Below the pieces are notes generated by a model. The model was not told the origin of the DNA and did no database searches. It saw only the letters and a program-made list of their open reading frames with translations. A stretch of 64,000 nt of DNA, from NCBI RefSeq assembly GCF_900109135.1, contig NZ_FNYT01000010.1, forward strand, positions 1 through 64,000, read 5' to 3'. The position numbers and the translations under genes are program-made. This DNA comes from Trichococcus ilyis (GTDB taxonomy: Bacteria; Bacillota; Bacilli; Lactobacillales; Aerococcaceae). Each line of letters begins with the position of its first letter. Position 1 is the first letter of the stretch. Shown piece by piece: positions 1 through 8,358 of this stretch.

Positions 1-186
1 GCAGCGATTGGGGACGCGGCCCTGGCCCACGTAATATCTACTCTGGCGGTGCCGTCTGACTTCTTTTGAAATGGAGGTCGGGTCTTTGTCCAGGGAGCGG
101 GCTATGGTGCGGAAGGAGTGGCGTTTTTCAAGTGAGTGTTGAATGGCGTAACGATCTTCAAGGGTTAAATGTTTCTGTGTTGTCAT
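1..186 (-). CDS. IS30-family transposase, N-terminal part (cut by window edge)
   Basis: The minus strand reads from an ATG at 184-186 for 62 codons to the window edge with no stop. The peptide begins MTTQKHLTLEDRYAIQ and continues with a helix-turn-helix segment (SFRTIARSLDKDPTSISKEV). This is the N-terminal DNA-binding layout of IS30-family transposases, which resemble Tra8; the DDE catalytic domain would lie to the left, outside the window. A GGAAG ribosome binding site lies about ten bases upstream. Whether the element is intact cannot be judged here. Confidence 0.8.
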   Translation of the reverse strand, partial: MTTQKHLTLEDRYAIQHSLEKRHSFRTIARSLDKDPTSISKEVRRHRQSRYYVGQGRVPNRC

Positions 187-300
187 AGGTGAACACTTCC
201 TTCTTTTTGTAAGTGAGGAAGCAAAACATTATCCACCTTGAATTATAGGCTGTTTGCAGGAGTGAATTCCACTCCCAGCTTTGCAGAAGTTAATTCCGTA
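187..300 (-). mobile_element. Probable terminal region of an IS30-type element
   Basis: Between the transposase start and the 6S-like gene lie two related direct repeats, GCAGGAGTGAATTCC at 256-270 and GCAGAAGTTAATTCC at 283-297. On the minus strand they read GGAATTAACTTCTGCAAAGC, which looks like an IS30-family terminal inverted repeat. The outer boundary is put near 300 by inference. The other end is outside the window, so the inverted repeat and target duplication cannot be confirmed. Confidence 0.5.
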
Positions 301-386
301 TTTTGAACCAGTCAACTGGAATTTAGTTTTTCAAATAACACCTGTTGCTGCTTTAATGTTTCCGGCTTCATGCGCTCGTGTTTTGC

Positions 387-415
387 TTGCCAATGATTGA
401 TTAATATGCTACTAT
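387..415 (+). promoter_or_regulatory. Promoter of the 6S-like RNA gene
   Basis: A -35 box TTGCCA (387-392) and a -10 box TACTAT (410-415) are separated by 17 bases, with a TATG extension just upstream of the -10. Transcription would start near 422, directly at the base of the predicted RNA stem. Confidence 0.7.
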
Positions 416-421
416 ACGTAT

Positions 422-658
422 ATAGATTTCTGAGGTGTTCGACTTATTCTCAATGTGTTGACCGAACAATTTATTACTACCTTGGGATCCTGTTTATTCC
501 GGTGGATAACACGCCTTTTCATTTGGTAGTTAGAGACTGGATATTGGAGCCCACCTGCTTATATGCGGGTTCAAAACTAGTAGAATATACTCACCGGCAC
601 CATCGGATTTCTAATAAAGTTTTATACTTTTGGAGCTGCTCTCAGAGCGGCTTTTTTT
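422..658 (+). ncRNA. ssrS: Probable 6S RNA
   Basis: The transcript from 422 folds into a long closed rod. CTGAGGTGTTCG (430-441) pairs with CGGCACCATCGG (595-606), allowing two bulges and two G-T pairs, and TAGA (423-426) pairs with TCTA (610-613). An inner stem ACTACC/GGTAGT closes the distal arm, with unpaired or weakly paired strands between. About 190 bases between stem ends, one strong promoter and a terminator fit a housekeeping 6S RNA, which binds sigma-70-type RNA polymerase. Its neighbour uspA-ackA is, as far as I recall, near ssrS and rarA in related genera. No covariance model could be run, and a different structured RNA is possible. The small reading frame at 397-687 is not believable as a gene. 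Confidence 0.6.
634..658 (+). terminator. Rho-independent terminator after the 6S-like RNA
   Basis: AGCTGCT (634-640) pairs with AGCGGCT (646-652) around a five-base loop and is followed by a run of seven T. Confidence 0.75.
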
Positions 659-729
659 GCAGACTGGAAAACGCGGGAACGCACTGATTAGGTGTCTATC
701 CTGCAACTTCCTTGAGGAGAGGACGCCCA

Positions 730-1032
730 TTGGCAGAATTATTGATCGCTCTTTTTTCATTATTGCTGGTTCTGACCGGCCTTTTCATGACAATGAAAGG
801 CCCCACTGTTTTTGTGCTGGACCCCGATCGGGTAACCGAGCAGCAACGCCATCAGATTTGGCTCTTTTTCCGCAATGGCGGAGCCCTGTACATGTTGATC
901 GGGTTTCTTTGCCTAGTGACGGTTTTCTTCAAGAGCACCCTGCTCTATGTCTTTGCCGTGCTTATCGCTTCAGGCTATACAGCTCTGTTCAGCATCCGGT
1001 TGGCTGGCATGATGAAAGATCAGAACGGCTGA
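730..1032 (+). CDS. Small three-helix membrane protein, unknown function
   Basis: The product is about 100 residues with three hydrophobic segments: LLIALFSLLLVLTGLF near the N-terminus, GALYMLIGFLCLVTVFF in the middle, and a segment around LLYVFAVLIASGYTALF. A short polar tail ends in DQNG. The TTG at 730 is preferred because AGGAGAGG (714-722) sits seven bases upstream; an earlier TTG at 712 would overlap that site. It stands alone between the 6S-like RNA and uspA. I do not recognise the family. Confidence 0.65.
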   Translation: MAELLIALFSLLLVLTGLFMTMKGPTVFVLDPDRVTEQQRHQIWLFFRNGGALYMLIGFLCLVTVFFKSTLLYVFAVLIASGYTALFSIRLAGMMKDQNG

Positions 1033-1130
1033 CCATGAATTTCTCGAAAACAACCGCATGCGCTTTCATTTTTATGGAAAGTGAAGTAAAATAAACTTGT
1101 AAGCGATACTAGTTTAGAGGAGTGGTTAAT

Positions 1131-1598
1131 ATGTTTCAAGAGTATAAGAAAATTTTGATACCGGTTGACGGATCCAGAGAATCAGAATTGTCCTTCCGCA
1201 AAGCAGTGGAAGTGGCCAAACGAAATAAAGCAGCCATCATCATTACTCATATTATCGATACGCGGGCCATACAGACCCCTACCGGCTTCGAAGGCAGCTT
1301 TACCGATGAAATCGTCCGCCAATCGAAAACGTTGATGGAAGAGTACAAAACCTATGCCACAAATGAAGGAATCGCGGACGTTCAGACCGTCATCGAATAC
1401 GGCTCGCCGAAAGCCATCATCGCAAAGGACTTGCCCGGCGAATACGGCGTTGATTTGATCATGATCGGCGCGACCGGCCTGAATGCGGTCGAAAGACTGT
1501 TCATCGGTTCTGTATCCGAATACGTCATCCGAAATGCTCCATGCGATGTGCTCGTTGTTCGGACCGACCTCGAAAATAAACCAAAACCAAAAAAATGA
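1131..1598 (+). CDS. Universal stress protein, UspA family
   Basis: The protein of 155 residues is a single Usp domain. It opens with YKKILIPVDGS and carries the ATP-binding pattern G-x2-G-x9-G-S at residues 113-127 (GATG, then GSVSEYV), so it is probably of the nucleotide-binding type. Such proteins are cytoplasmic stress-response factors. The ATG at 1131 has AGAGGAG eight bases upstream; a GTG at 1122 lies within that site and was rejected. It converges on ackA, and the two share a terminator. Confidence 0.9.
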   Translation: MFQEYKKILIPVDGSRESELSFRKAVEVAKRNKAAIIITHIIDTRAIQTPTGFEGSFTDEIVRQSKTLMEEYKTYATNEGIADVQTVIEYGSPKAIIAKDLPGEYGVDLIMIGATGLNAVERLFIGSVSEYVIRNAPCDVLVVRTDLENKPKPKK

Positions 1599-1642
1599 CA
1601 GGCAGTGAGCGGCTTTAGCACCGCTGCTTCAAAAAACAAAAA

Positions 1643-1680
1643 AATTCCGGCGCGCCTTTCGATGGCGCGCCGGAATTTTT
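1643..1680. terminator. Bidirectional terminator between uspA and ackA
   Basis: A perfect 14 bp stem AATTCCGGCGCGCC (1643-1656) and its complement (1664-1677) has a seven-base loop. It is flanked by A-runs on the left and T-runs on the right, so it serves both convergent genes. Confidence 0.9.
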
Positions 1681-1692
1681 TGTTGATTATGA

Positions 1693-2892
1693 TCAGTGAT
1701 GTTCGCTGAAACGAACGACGTCGCGAGCGATCATCAATTCTTCGTCAGTAGGGATCAACAATGCTTTTACTGTTGAATCATCAGTCGAAATGATTCTCTC
1801 AACGCCGCGGACGTTGTTCTTTTCATCGTCGATTTTGCAACCGAACCATGAAATGCCATCAATGATGATTTTGCGGGTAACAGCGGAATTTTCACCGACT
1901 CCGGCAGTGAAGACGATCGCATCCACACCGTTCATGATCGCAACATATTGACCGATGTATTTGATGATGCGGTTATGGAAGATATCCAAAGCGATTTGAG
2001 CGCGCTCGTTGCCGCCCTCTGCTGCTGTTTCAACATCGCGCATGTCGCTTGAAACGCCGGATAAGCCCAACAAACCTGATTTTTTGTTCAGGATCTCAAC
2101 AAATTCGTTGATGTCCGTAATGCCCAGTTTGCCCATCAGGTAAGCGATCAATGATGCATCGATATCCCCTGAACGCGTCCCCATCGTGATGCCTGCCAAA
2201 GGAGTGAAGCCCATGGAAGTGTCGATCGATTTTCCGCCTTGGACTGCAGTGATCGATCCGCCGTTGCCGATATGGCAAGTAATAATCTTCAACTCTTCGA
2301 TCGGTTTGCCCAGCATTTCGGCAGCACGTTCAGCAACGTATTTGTGGCTTGTTCCGTGTGCACCGTATTTTCTGGCAGCATATTTTTCGTAGTATTCCAT
2401 CGGGATGCTGTACAGGTAATTCACTTTCGGCATTGTCGTATGGAAAGAAGTGTCGAATACGGCCACACTTGTGATTTCAGGCAACAATTTTTTGAATGCG
2501 CGGATTCCGGTGGCGTTCGCTGGATTGTGCAACGGTGCCAAATCGCCCAATTCTTCGATTTGTTCCAGGACAAGGTCATCCACAAGTGCGGAATCTTTGA
2601 AGATTTCTCCGCCGGCAACGACGCGGTGGCCGACGCCCGTGATTTCATCGTAGCTTGAAATGATGTTTAATGCCAACAACTGATCCAGCAAATTTTGGAC
2701 TGCGATTTCATGGTTCGCGATATCTTCGGTTACTTGGAATTTTTCGCCTTCTCCGTGTTTGATTGTGAAGATGGAATCGTTCAAACCGATCCTTTCGATA
2801 ATTCCGTTTGCCAGAACGTCCTTCTCAGGCATAGCATATAAGGTAAATTTCAAGCTTGAGCTACCAGCATTGATAGCGATGATTTTTGACAT
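1693..2892 (-). CDS. ackA: Acetate kinase
   Basis: This cytoplasmic enzyme converts acetyl phosphate and ADP to acetate and ATP in fermentative energy metabolism. The 399-residue protein has the family signature [10 protein letters not shown] at the N-terminus, the catalytic region [20 protein letters not shown], the nucleotide-binding stretch [16 protein letters not shown] and [10 protein letters not shown]. Its length is normal. The ATG at 2892 is preceded by GGAGAG eight bases upstream; an in-frame start at 2964 would add about 24 unrelated residues. It follows the YtxK-like gene by 50 bases, an order common in Firmicutes, and probably shares its transcript. Confidence 0.97.
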   Translation of the reverse strand: MSKIIAINAGSSSLKFTLYAMPEKDVLANGIIERIGLNDSIFTIKHGEGEKFQVTEDIANHEIAVQNLLDQLLALNIISSYDEITGVGHRVVAGGEIFKDSALVDDLVLEQIEELGDLAPLHNPANATGIRAFKKLLPEITSVAVFDTSFHTTMPKVNYLYSIPMEYYEKYAARKYGAHGTSHKYVAERAAEMLGKPIEELKIITCHIGNGGSITAVQGGKSIDTSMGFTPLAGITMGTRSGDIDASLIAYLMGKLGITDINEFVEILNKKSGLLGLSGVSSDMRDVETAAEGGNERAQIALDIFHNRIIKYIGQYVAIMNGVDAIVFTAGVGENSAVTRKIIIDGISWFGCKIDDEKNNVRGVERIISTDDSTVKALLIPTDEELMIARDVVRFSEHH

Positions 2893-2942
2893 TTTTTTCT
2901 CTCCTTTAAATTGACTGATTTTTATTATATCTCTGCTAAATA

Positions 2943-3965
2943 TTATATCATCTTTGCGCTCCAATTGTGGAAAATATCCAGGAAAGATTGCATCTTTTGT
3001 GCGTTTTTAAGATCTGGAATTTCGCCCAAAAGCACTTGTTTGGCTTGAATCGATTTTTCGCCATTTTTTTGAACAATAATGATTGATTTTTTCATTCCAT
3101 TTTTATGGAACAGCTCAGCCGGAAGGCTCAGAAAAGCTTGTATATGAACGTTTTCTTTCAGCCACCCCATTAATACAGAACTTTTATCTGTTTCAAAAAT
3201 ATCAGAAGGAACGATAAAAACGCCCCAACCGGATTCTTTCAAATAGTTCACATTTTGTTCAAACATTAGAAAATGCGCAAAAGAATTCCCTTCCGAAAAG
3301 GCGGTTTTATAGTTCTTTGCGCGCTCATTTACCGGATAATAACCGACCGGAAAATCCGAGACGACGATATCCGACGGCTCAATCAACAGCTCCTGCAGAC
3401 TGTCCGAATGCGTATAATGGATTTTATCAGACAACCCCAGCAAAGATCCGCTGTTGGCTGCAAGACTGATCAACAGGTCGTCGTTGTCCACCGCATCCGC
3501 GGTCACTTCATTTCCCCTGCCCTCAAGATGCGCCAAGACGATGTTGAGCAGATTCCCTGTCCCTGCGGCCAAGTCTGAAACATGCAGTTTTTCTGTCTTA
3601 TTCTTTTTGATTTCGCCGATGAAATAAGCGATCAGATATGCGATGGTGTCGGGGGTCATCTGGTGGTTCATCTGCAGCTTGTCTTCCTTTGTTGCCCTGA
3701 TGAAGGTCAACTGGATGCTTTTGCGGATGATCTCCTTGTCCAAGGTATCCAGATTCATCTTCTTGTACAGGCTGTCCAAGCGTTTCACCGCATCGTCTGA
3801 AGGCAAACCTTCCACTTGCTGGGCTTTTCCGCCGAAGGAAAGGTTTTCCAACGTCTCAGCCAACGCTTCAATATATGATAGCTCCGCCTCCGTTTGAAGC
3901 AATCTGATGGCTTCATCCATCAATCCGAAAAGACTTTCAACATTTGTTGCTTTCAAATCGTTCAC
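2943..3965 (-). CDS. Class I SAM-dependent methyltransferase, YtxK-like
   Basis: The 340-residue protein has an N-terminal helical region and a Rossmann-type methyltransferase core with the SAM loop [11 protein letters not shown] near residue 165. The position of the N6-adenine methylase catalytic motif (NPPY/F) reads SDFPVGYYP. This resembles YtxK of Bacillus, a housekeeping homologue of N6-adenine methylases whose substrate is unclear to me. It lies directly upstream of ackA, as in many Firmicutes. The start is a GTG at 3965 with only a weak AGAG site. No restriction or specificity gene is nearby. Confidence 0.8.
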   Translation of the reverse strand: MNDLKATNVESLFGLMDEAIRLLQTEAELSYIEALAETLENLSFGGKAQQVEGLPSDDAVKRLDSLYKKMNLDTLDKEIIRKSIQLTFIRATKEDKLQMNHQMTPDTIAYLIAYFIGEIKKNKTEKLHVSDLAAGTGNLLNIVLAHLEGRGNEVTADAVDNDDLLISLAANSGSLLGLSDKIHYTHSDSLQELLIEPSDIVVSDFPVGYYPVNERAKNYKTAFSEGNSFAHFLMFEQNVNYLKESGWGVFIVPSDIFETDKSSVLMGWLKENVHIQAFLSLPAELFHKNGMKKSIIIVQKNGEKSIQAKQVLLGEIPDLKNAQKMQSFLDIFHNWSAKMI

Positions 3966-3993
3966 CTACTCTTTCTGCCGCTTGAAAAGGCTA

Positions 3994-4044
3994 CAAAAAA
4001 ACCCGCGAAGGAAGTGACTGATCATTTTCCCTCGCAAGGTTTTT
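3994..4044 (-). terminator. Terminator of the rplU-prp-rpmA operon
   Basis: On the minus strand an interrupted stem (AACCTTGCGAGGG with CCTTCGCGGGTT) is followed by a run of seven T (plus-strand A-run at 3995-4000). Confidence 0.7.
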
Positions 4045-4083
4045 CGTGTGTATGTAATTGGTTGATCGGCAAAAGTACAAGTA

Positions 4084-4368
4084 TTATTTAGCTGTAGGGT
4101 ATACAGAAACTTGTTTTTTGTCACGGCCAAGACGTTCGAAACGAACGACACCGTCAACTTTTGCAAATAAAGTGTCATCTCCACCGATACCGACGTTCGT
4201 ACCTGGATGAATTTTAGTTCCGCGTTGACGGTATAAAATTGATCCGCCTGTTACGGTTTGTCCATCAGCACGTTTAGCGCCTAAACGTTTTGATTGGGAC
4301 TCACGGCCGTTTGAAGTAGAACCGCCCCCTTTTTTGTGGGCGAATAGTTGTAGATTCAATTTCAACAT
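4084..4368 (-). CDS. rpmA: 50S ribosomal protein L27
   Basis: This is a component of the large ribosomal subunit near the peptidyl transferase centre. The protein begins [18 protein letters not shown]. In Firmicutes the first nine residues are removed between F and A by the Prp protease, exposing the mature AHKKGG end. The ATG at 4368 has AGGAGG nine bases upstream; an in-frame GTG at 4377 overlaps that site. It is the last gene of the rplU-prp-rpmA operon, directly after the gene for its own processing enzyme. Confidence 0.97.
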   Translation of the reverse strand: MLKLNLQLFAHKKGGGSTSNGRESQSKRLGAKRADGQTVTGGSILYRQRGTKIHPGTNVGIGGDDTLFAKVDGVVRFERLGRDKKQVSVYPTAK

Positions 4369-4400
4369 GGTTTGCACCTCCTTATTGAGTAGTACAGTTT

Positions 4401-4736
4401 TTATTGCATTTTTATGGACACATAATCCGGATATGTCTGAGCGACATCCTCCAATGAATAGAATAGATGCTTCAGTAAAATTTGTGTGATGTATTGCTGT
4501 TCAGCTTCGGTATCGGTCCGGATCTCTGCATAGAGATAACCGCCCTTTGCGTCCGCTTCATCGACAAGCATTTGATAGCCTGCCAGCCGTTCCACACTGT
4601 TGACAGTTTCGATGGCCAATACGGAAACGGCGGCGCAGATGATATCCTCACCGTGGACTCCGTAGCCGGCGTGGCCTGTGACTTCGAAAGAAATCAGGTT
4701 GCCGTAGTCATCTTCTCTGAATTTCACTTCAATCAT
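4401..4736 (-). CDS. prp: Ribosomal-processing cysteine protease Prp
   Basis: The 111-residue protein belongs to the YsxB/Prp family. The catalytic pair is visible as His22 in GHAGYG and Cys34 in [10 protein letters not shown]. The enzyme removes the N-terminal extension of L27, whose gene follows immediately. The order rplU, prp, rpmA is the classical Firmicutes arrangement. The start at 4736 lies 14 bases past the rplU stop. Confidence 0.95.
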   Translation of the reverse strand: MIEVKFREDDYGNLISFEVTGHAGYGVHGEDIICAAVSVLAIETVNSVERLAGYQMLVDEADAKGGYLYAEIRTDTEAEQQYITQILLKHLFYSLEDVAQTYPDYVSIKMQ

Positions 4737-4750
4737 GATTATTCACACTC

Positions 4751-5059
4751 TTATGCGTTGATTGCGTCAATGATTACTTTTGTATAAGGTTGACGATGAC
4801 CTTGCTTGCGGTGTGTATCTTTTCTTCTCTTGTATTTGAAAGTAGTTACTTTCTTTTCTTTGCCCTGTTTTTCAACAGTGCCTTCTACAGAAGCACCTGT
4901 TACGAATGGAGCGCCAATTTTAGTTTCTTCTCCACCTACAAATACGATTTCATCAAAAGTTACTTTATCACCAGCTTCAGCATCTAATTTTTCAATGTAG
5001 ATCGCTTGACCAACTTCAACTTTCAATTGTTTACCACCAGTTGCGATAATTGCGTACAT
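4751..5059 (-). CDS. rplU: 50S ribosomal protein L21
   Basis: This 102-residue large-subunit protein begins [17 protein letters not shown] and has the conserved basic C-terminal stretch [20 protein letters not shown] ribosome binding site AAGGAGGTG lies upstream. It heads the three-gene operon and follows a structured leader of about 110 bases. Confidence 0.97.
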   Translation of the reverse strand: MYAIIATGGKQLKVEVGQAIYIEKLDAEAGDKVTFDEIVFVGGEETKIGAPFVTGASVEGTVEKQGKEKKVTTFKYKRRKDTHRKQGHRQPYTKVIIDAINA

Positions 5060-5168
5060 ATTCTCTGCACCTCCTTATTTTACTTAGACTCGCCAAACGA
5101 AGTGCCCTTGCGGATCTTAAGACTCCCGTTCGTGCGGTTGTAGCCGTGGTGCGCACATTTACAACATG
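5060..5168 (-). promoter_or_regulatory. Candidate L21 leader RNA
   Basis: The untranslated leader of rplU, read on the minus strand, contains several short complementary blocks including GTGCGCACCACGGC and CCGCACGAACGGG. A structured L21 leader is a described class in Firmicutes. Assignment rests on position and on visible pairing potential; no model was fitted. Confidence 0.5.
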
Positions 5169-5171
5169 AAT

Positions 5172-5200
5172 AGTTTAACAAAAACCAGCGCGTACGTCAA
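5172..5200 (-). promoter_or_regulatory. Promoter of the rplU operon
   Basis: A -35 box TTGACG (complement of 5195-5200) and a -10 box TAAACT (complement of 5172-5177) are spaced by 17 bases. Confidence 0.75.
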
Positions 5201-5215
5201 CCTAAATCATGTCAT

Positions 5216-5244
5216 AAAAAAACAGGGCAGCTGCCCTGTTTTTC
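5216..5244 (-). terminator. Terminator of the amino acid ABC transporter operon
   Basis: The perfect 20-base palindrome AACAGGGCAGCTGCCCTGTT (5221-5240) is flanked by A-runs on its left, which are T-runs on the minus strand. It lies after the ATPase gene. Confidence 0.85.
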
Positions 5245-5292
5245 GGACTGTCGAACTTGTTGCGAACAGGCCCGGATTTTTGCGCTATATTC

Positions 5293-5973
5293 TCAAAGAT
5301 CCTTGATGAATTCGCTTGAGGACACGATTCGCGTGCCGTATTGTTGCCCGAATTCGGTATCATGCGTGACGATCAGGACACCTGTCCCTCCAGCGGCGAT
5401 TTCTTGGATCAGTTTGCCGATGCTGTCCGATGATTCGCGATCGAGGGCAGAGGTCGGTTCATCAAAACAAAGCACGCGCGGATTCAGCATCATCGCCCGG
5501 GCGATTGCGACCCTTTGCTTCTGCCCTCCGGACAGAGTGGACGGCATCGCATCCAGCTTGTCTTCCAGGCCCATCTGCTGCAATAAATCTGCCGCTTTCG
5601 CCGTCAGCTCCTCACGGCTGCCCAATTTTTGGGCAAGCGGCGCCTCCAATAAATTCTCCAGCACAGTCAAGTTCGGGAATAAGGCATAATCCTGAAAGAC
5701 CATACCGATTTTGTTCTGGTAGAGTCGTCTCTGTTTGCGGTCCGCATATTCCGCACCCTTCAGCCCTTGCTTGCACAAAACCGCATCTTCGATGGAAATG
5801 GTGCCTTGATCCGCTCTTTCCAAATTGTTGAGCAAACGCATCAAGGTCGTCTTGCCGGTACCGGAACGTCCCACGAGTACAACGATTTCACTGGAATCGA
5901 TGTGGAATGAAAAGTCATCGATCACTTTCGTGTCATGATAAGACTTAGTTAAATTCATTGCATTCAATAACAT
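5293..5973 (-). CDS. Amino acid ABC transporter, ATP-binding protein
   Basis: The 226-residue ATPase of the GlnQ/HisP type energises uptake of an amino acid at the inner face of the membrane. Walker A is GRSGTGKTT at residues 35-43, the signature is LSGGQKQRVAIARAM, Walker B is VLCFDEPTSALD and the switch histidine is in VTHDTEFG. It is slightly shorter than the usual 240 residues at the C-terminus. It is the last gene of the operon with the permease 14 bases upstream. Confidence 0.92.
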   Translation of the reverse strand: MLLNAMNLTKSYHDTKVIDDFSFHIDSSEIVVLVGRSGTGKTTLMRLLNNLERADQGTISIEDAVLCKQGLKGAEYADRKQRRLYQNKIGMVFQDYALFPNLTVLENLLEAPLAQKLGSREELTAKAADLLQQMGLEDKLDAMPSTLSGGQKQRVAIARAMMLNPRVLCFDEPTSALDRESSDSIGKLIQEIAAGGTGVLIVTHDTEFGQQYGTRIVSSSEFIKDL

Positions 5974-5987
5974 GATTGCCTTCCCCC

Positions 5988-6623
5988 CTAAAAGTTCCCT
6001 TTGGATTCAAGTTTATTCAGCAGCACCGTAATGATGGCCGTAACGGACAGGTAGACGATACCCACTGCCAGGAAAGGCACCAGCGAGGCATATGTATTCG
6101 CTGCAATCTGCCCTGCCCGCAACAGTTCCCCAAGACCGATGACATAAACCAAAGAAGTATCTTTTACTAAAGCAATCACTTCATTCCCTACCGAAGGCAA
6201 GACGATCTTGGTGACCTGCGGAATGATGATTTTGAAAAAACCTCTGAACTTGCCGATACCCAACACTGAAATGGCCTCAAACTGCCCTTTCGGAACCGCA
6301 GTGATCCCCCCGCGGAATATTTCCGCATAATAGGCAGCATAGTTGATCAAATATGCTAAAATTGCTGCGGAAAAACGATCCAATGTGATTCCGATGAGCG
6401 GCAAACCGAAGAAAACAAACATCAATTGCAGCAGCAACGGCGTCCCCCTCATGATGAAGACATATATCTGGATCAGAAAACCCAGCCACTTCGGTCCGTA
6501 AACCCGGATGACGGCAATCAGAAAACCTAACGGAATGCTGGAGATCCCTATGATGAAGAACAACGTGAGCGTCATCTTCAAGCCGTCAAACAATGATGGC
6601 AGTATCGTCTGTATCAAGTCCAT
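5988..6623 (-). CDS. Amino acid ABC transporter, permease
   Basis: This is an integral membrane permease of the HisM/GlnP type, 211 residues, with several hydrophobic segments from MTLTLFFIIGISSIPLGFLI onward. The coupling-loop region around EAISVLGIGKFRGFFKIIIPQ is the EAA motif that contacts the ATPase. Only one permease gene is present, so a homodimeric channel is likely. It lies between the binding-protein genes and the ATPase gene. Confidence 0.92.
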   Translation of the reverse strand: MDLIQTILPSLFDGLKMTLTLFFIIGISSIPLGFLIAVIRVYGPKWLGFLIQIYVFIMRGTPLLLQLMFVFFGLPLIGITLDRFSAAILAYLINYAAYYAEIFRGGITAVPKGQFEAISVLGIGKFRGFFKIIIPQVTKIVLPSVGNEVIALVKDTSLVYVIGLGELLRAGQIAANTYASLVPFLAVGIVYLSVTAIITVLLNKLESKGNF

Positions 6624-6655
6624 TTCATAAACCTCTTTCTTACCCTGTATTTTCT

Positions 6656-7456
6656 TTATTCGCTATAAAACCATTTGTCGTATATTTCATCGAAGGTCCC
6701 GTCTGCCTTCATCTCGGCCAAAGCTGCATTGACCCGTTCTTGCAGCTCCGTGTTGCCTTTTTTGAAAGCGACCGCCATCTCGTCTTCCCCGAAGTTGTCT
6801 TCAAGGACACGATAAACGTCTTTGCCGGACTGCTTCATGTAGTAACGCCCATAGACTTCGCCCACGACGACGGCATCCACCCGCCCTGACTCCAAATCGC
6901 TGAAGGAATTATTGTTGGAAGGATAAAGCACCAGATCTCCGCCCAATTTTTCGAAGATCCCGGATGCATCTGCTTTGATTTTATCCACGGAGCTGGATGA
7001 TTGCTGCGTCGAAACCAATTTCCCTTCCAGATCCGCTTTCGTCTGGATATCGCTGTCCTTCAAAACGATGATGGCTTGCGCATCCGTGATGTACGGTTCG
7101 CTCAAGAGGACTTTCTCGGCCCGCTCCGGTGTGATGGCGTAGCCGTTCCAGATCATGTCGATGTTCCCCGAATCCAGTTCGGTCTCCTTCATTGCCCAAT
7201 CGATCGGCTGAAAAACCATTTCGGCCCCGATTCGTTCGCCAACCGCTTTCGCCAGATCGACATCGAAGCCGACGATTTCATTGTTCTCATCGCGGAAACC
7301 CATCGGCGCAAAAGTGTCATCCAACCCCACAATCAACCTTTCGGCAGCAACAGCTTCCGAACCGGCAGCAGACTCATCAGTGGTCCCACCACTGCACCCA
7401 GCCAACAACAATAACCCTGTTCCGATAAATACAGCTTTCTTGATCTGATCCAACAT
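6656..7456 (-). CDS. Amino acid ABC transporter, substrate-binding lipoprotein 1
   Basis: The protein of 266 residues has a lipoprotein signal with lipobox LLAG-Cys21, followed by a linker and a family 3 extracellular solute-binding domain (VGLDDTFAPMGFRD, GFDVDLAKAVGERIG, ETELDSGNIDMIWNGY). It captures an amino acid outside the membrane. The ATG at 7456 has GGGGGAAG upstream; an in-frame TTG at 7480 was rejected because it precedes that site. It closely resembles the protein encoded immediately upstream (7486-8283), so the two arose by tandem duplication. Confidence 0.92.
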   Translation of the reverse strand: MLDQIKKAVFIGTGLLLLAGCSGGTTDESAAGSEAVAAERLIVGLDDTFAPMGFRDENNEIVGFDVDLAKAVGERIGAEMVFQPIDWAMKETELDSGNIDMIWNGYAITPERAEKVLLSEPYITDAQAIIVLKDSDIQTKADLEGKLVSTQQSSSSVDKIKADASGIFEKLGGDLVLYPSNNNSFSDLESGRVDAVVVGEVYGRYYMKQSGKDVYRVLEDNFGEDEMAVAFKKGNTELQERVNAALAEMKADGTFDEIYDKWFYSE

Positions 7457-7485
7457 CCGGCTTCCCCCCTCAACAACCAATTTTG

Positions 7486-8283
7486 TTATTCAGCGAACCA
7501 TGTTGCGTAGATTTCATCGTAGGTTCCGTCTTCACGCATTTCATTCATCGCTTTGTCGATCGCTTCTTTAAGAGCGCCATCTTCCTTGCGCAAACCCACA
7601 CCGTATTCTTCTTCGCCAAAATTATCACTGAGGACGGTATACTTTTCCTCGCCTTTTTGTTTCATGGTGTAACGGCCCAATACTTCGTCAACGACGATTG
7701 CATCACTGCGTCCGCTTTCCAGATCGTTGAAGACATCATTGAAGGTAGGGTACAAAATCGGCGCGCCCCCATCAAACTCATCTGCAATTCCGGTTTCGTC
7801 GGCTTTGATGGCATCGAATGCTGCAGAGCCTTGTTGCGTCGCGACCACTTTCCCGGCCAAATCGGCTTTTGTCTTGATGTCGCTGTCTGCCATCGTGACG
7901 ATGATTTGGCTGTTGTTCAGGTATGGTTCAGTGAACAGCACTTTCTCTTTGCGTTCCTCGGTGATGGTGTAGCCATTCCAGATCATGTCGATGTTCCCCG
8001 AGTCCAATTCGGTTTCCTTCATTGCCCAATCGATCGGCTGGAAAGTGATTTCCACATCCAGTCTTTCAGCAACCTCTTTCGCCAAGTCGACATCAAAACC
8101 AACGATTTCGCCGCTTTCATCCTTGAAGCCCATCGGCGCAAACGTGTCATCCAACCCCATGACCAATGTTTCTTTGATTCCCGAATCTGTCGATCCGGTC
8201 GCCGAAGAATCCTCAGCAGCTCCGCCTCCGCATGCTGCCAATAAACTTGTGGATGCCAACAACAATAGCACTAATTTCTTCAT
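7486..8283 (-). CDS. Amino acid ABC transporter, substrate-binding lipoprotein 2
   Basis: This 265-residue paralogue begins MKKLVLLLLASTSLLAACGGG, with the lipidated Cys at 18, then a family 3 solute-binding domain. Long stretches match the downstream copy, for example FQPIDWAMKETELDSGNIDM. The signal peptides and linkers differ. The ATG at 8283 is preceded by GGAG; the in-frame ATG at 8298 overlaps that site. It is the first gene after the T-box leader. Two binding proteins with one permease may widen substrate range, but the ligand cannot be read from sequence. Confidence 0.92.
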   Translation of the reverse strand: MKKLVLLLLASTSLLAACGGGAAEDSSATGSTDSGIKETLVMGLDDTFAPMGFKDESGEIVGFDVDLAKEVAERLDVEITFQPIDWAMKETELDSGNIDMIWNGYTITEERKEKVLFTEPYLNNSQIIVTMADSDIKTKADLAGKVVATQQGSAAFDAIKADETGIADEFDGGAPILYPTFNDVFNDLESGRSDAIVVDEVLGRYTMKQKGEEKYTVLSDNFGEEEYGVGLRKEDGALKEAIDKAMNEMREDGTYDEIYATWFAE

Positions 8284-8358
8284 ACTTTTCTCCTCCATAT
8301 AATAAGTACTTTTTACTGCCGTTTTTTTTGCGCGGTCCCACAGAATGGCTCTTCCAAT

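Noticed and set aside
397-687. A 96-codon plus-strand frame after the IS element
   Set aside because: It has no ribosome binding site, a composition unlike protein, and overlaps the predicted structured RNA and its terminator.
2943-3965. A restriction-modification system around the methyltransferase
   Set aside because: No endonuclease or specificity gene is nearby, and the gene lies in the usual YtxK-AckA order.
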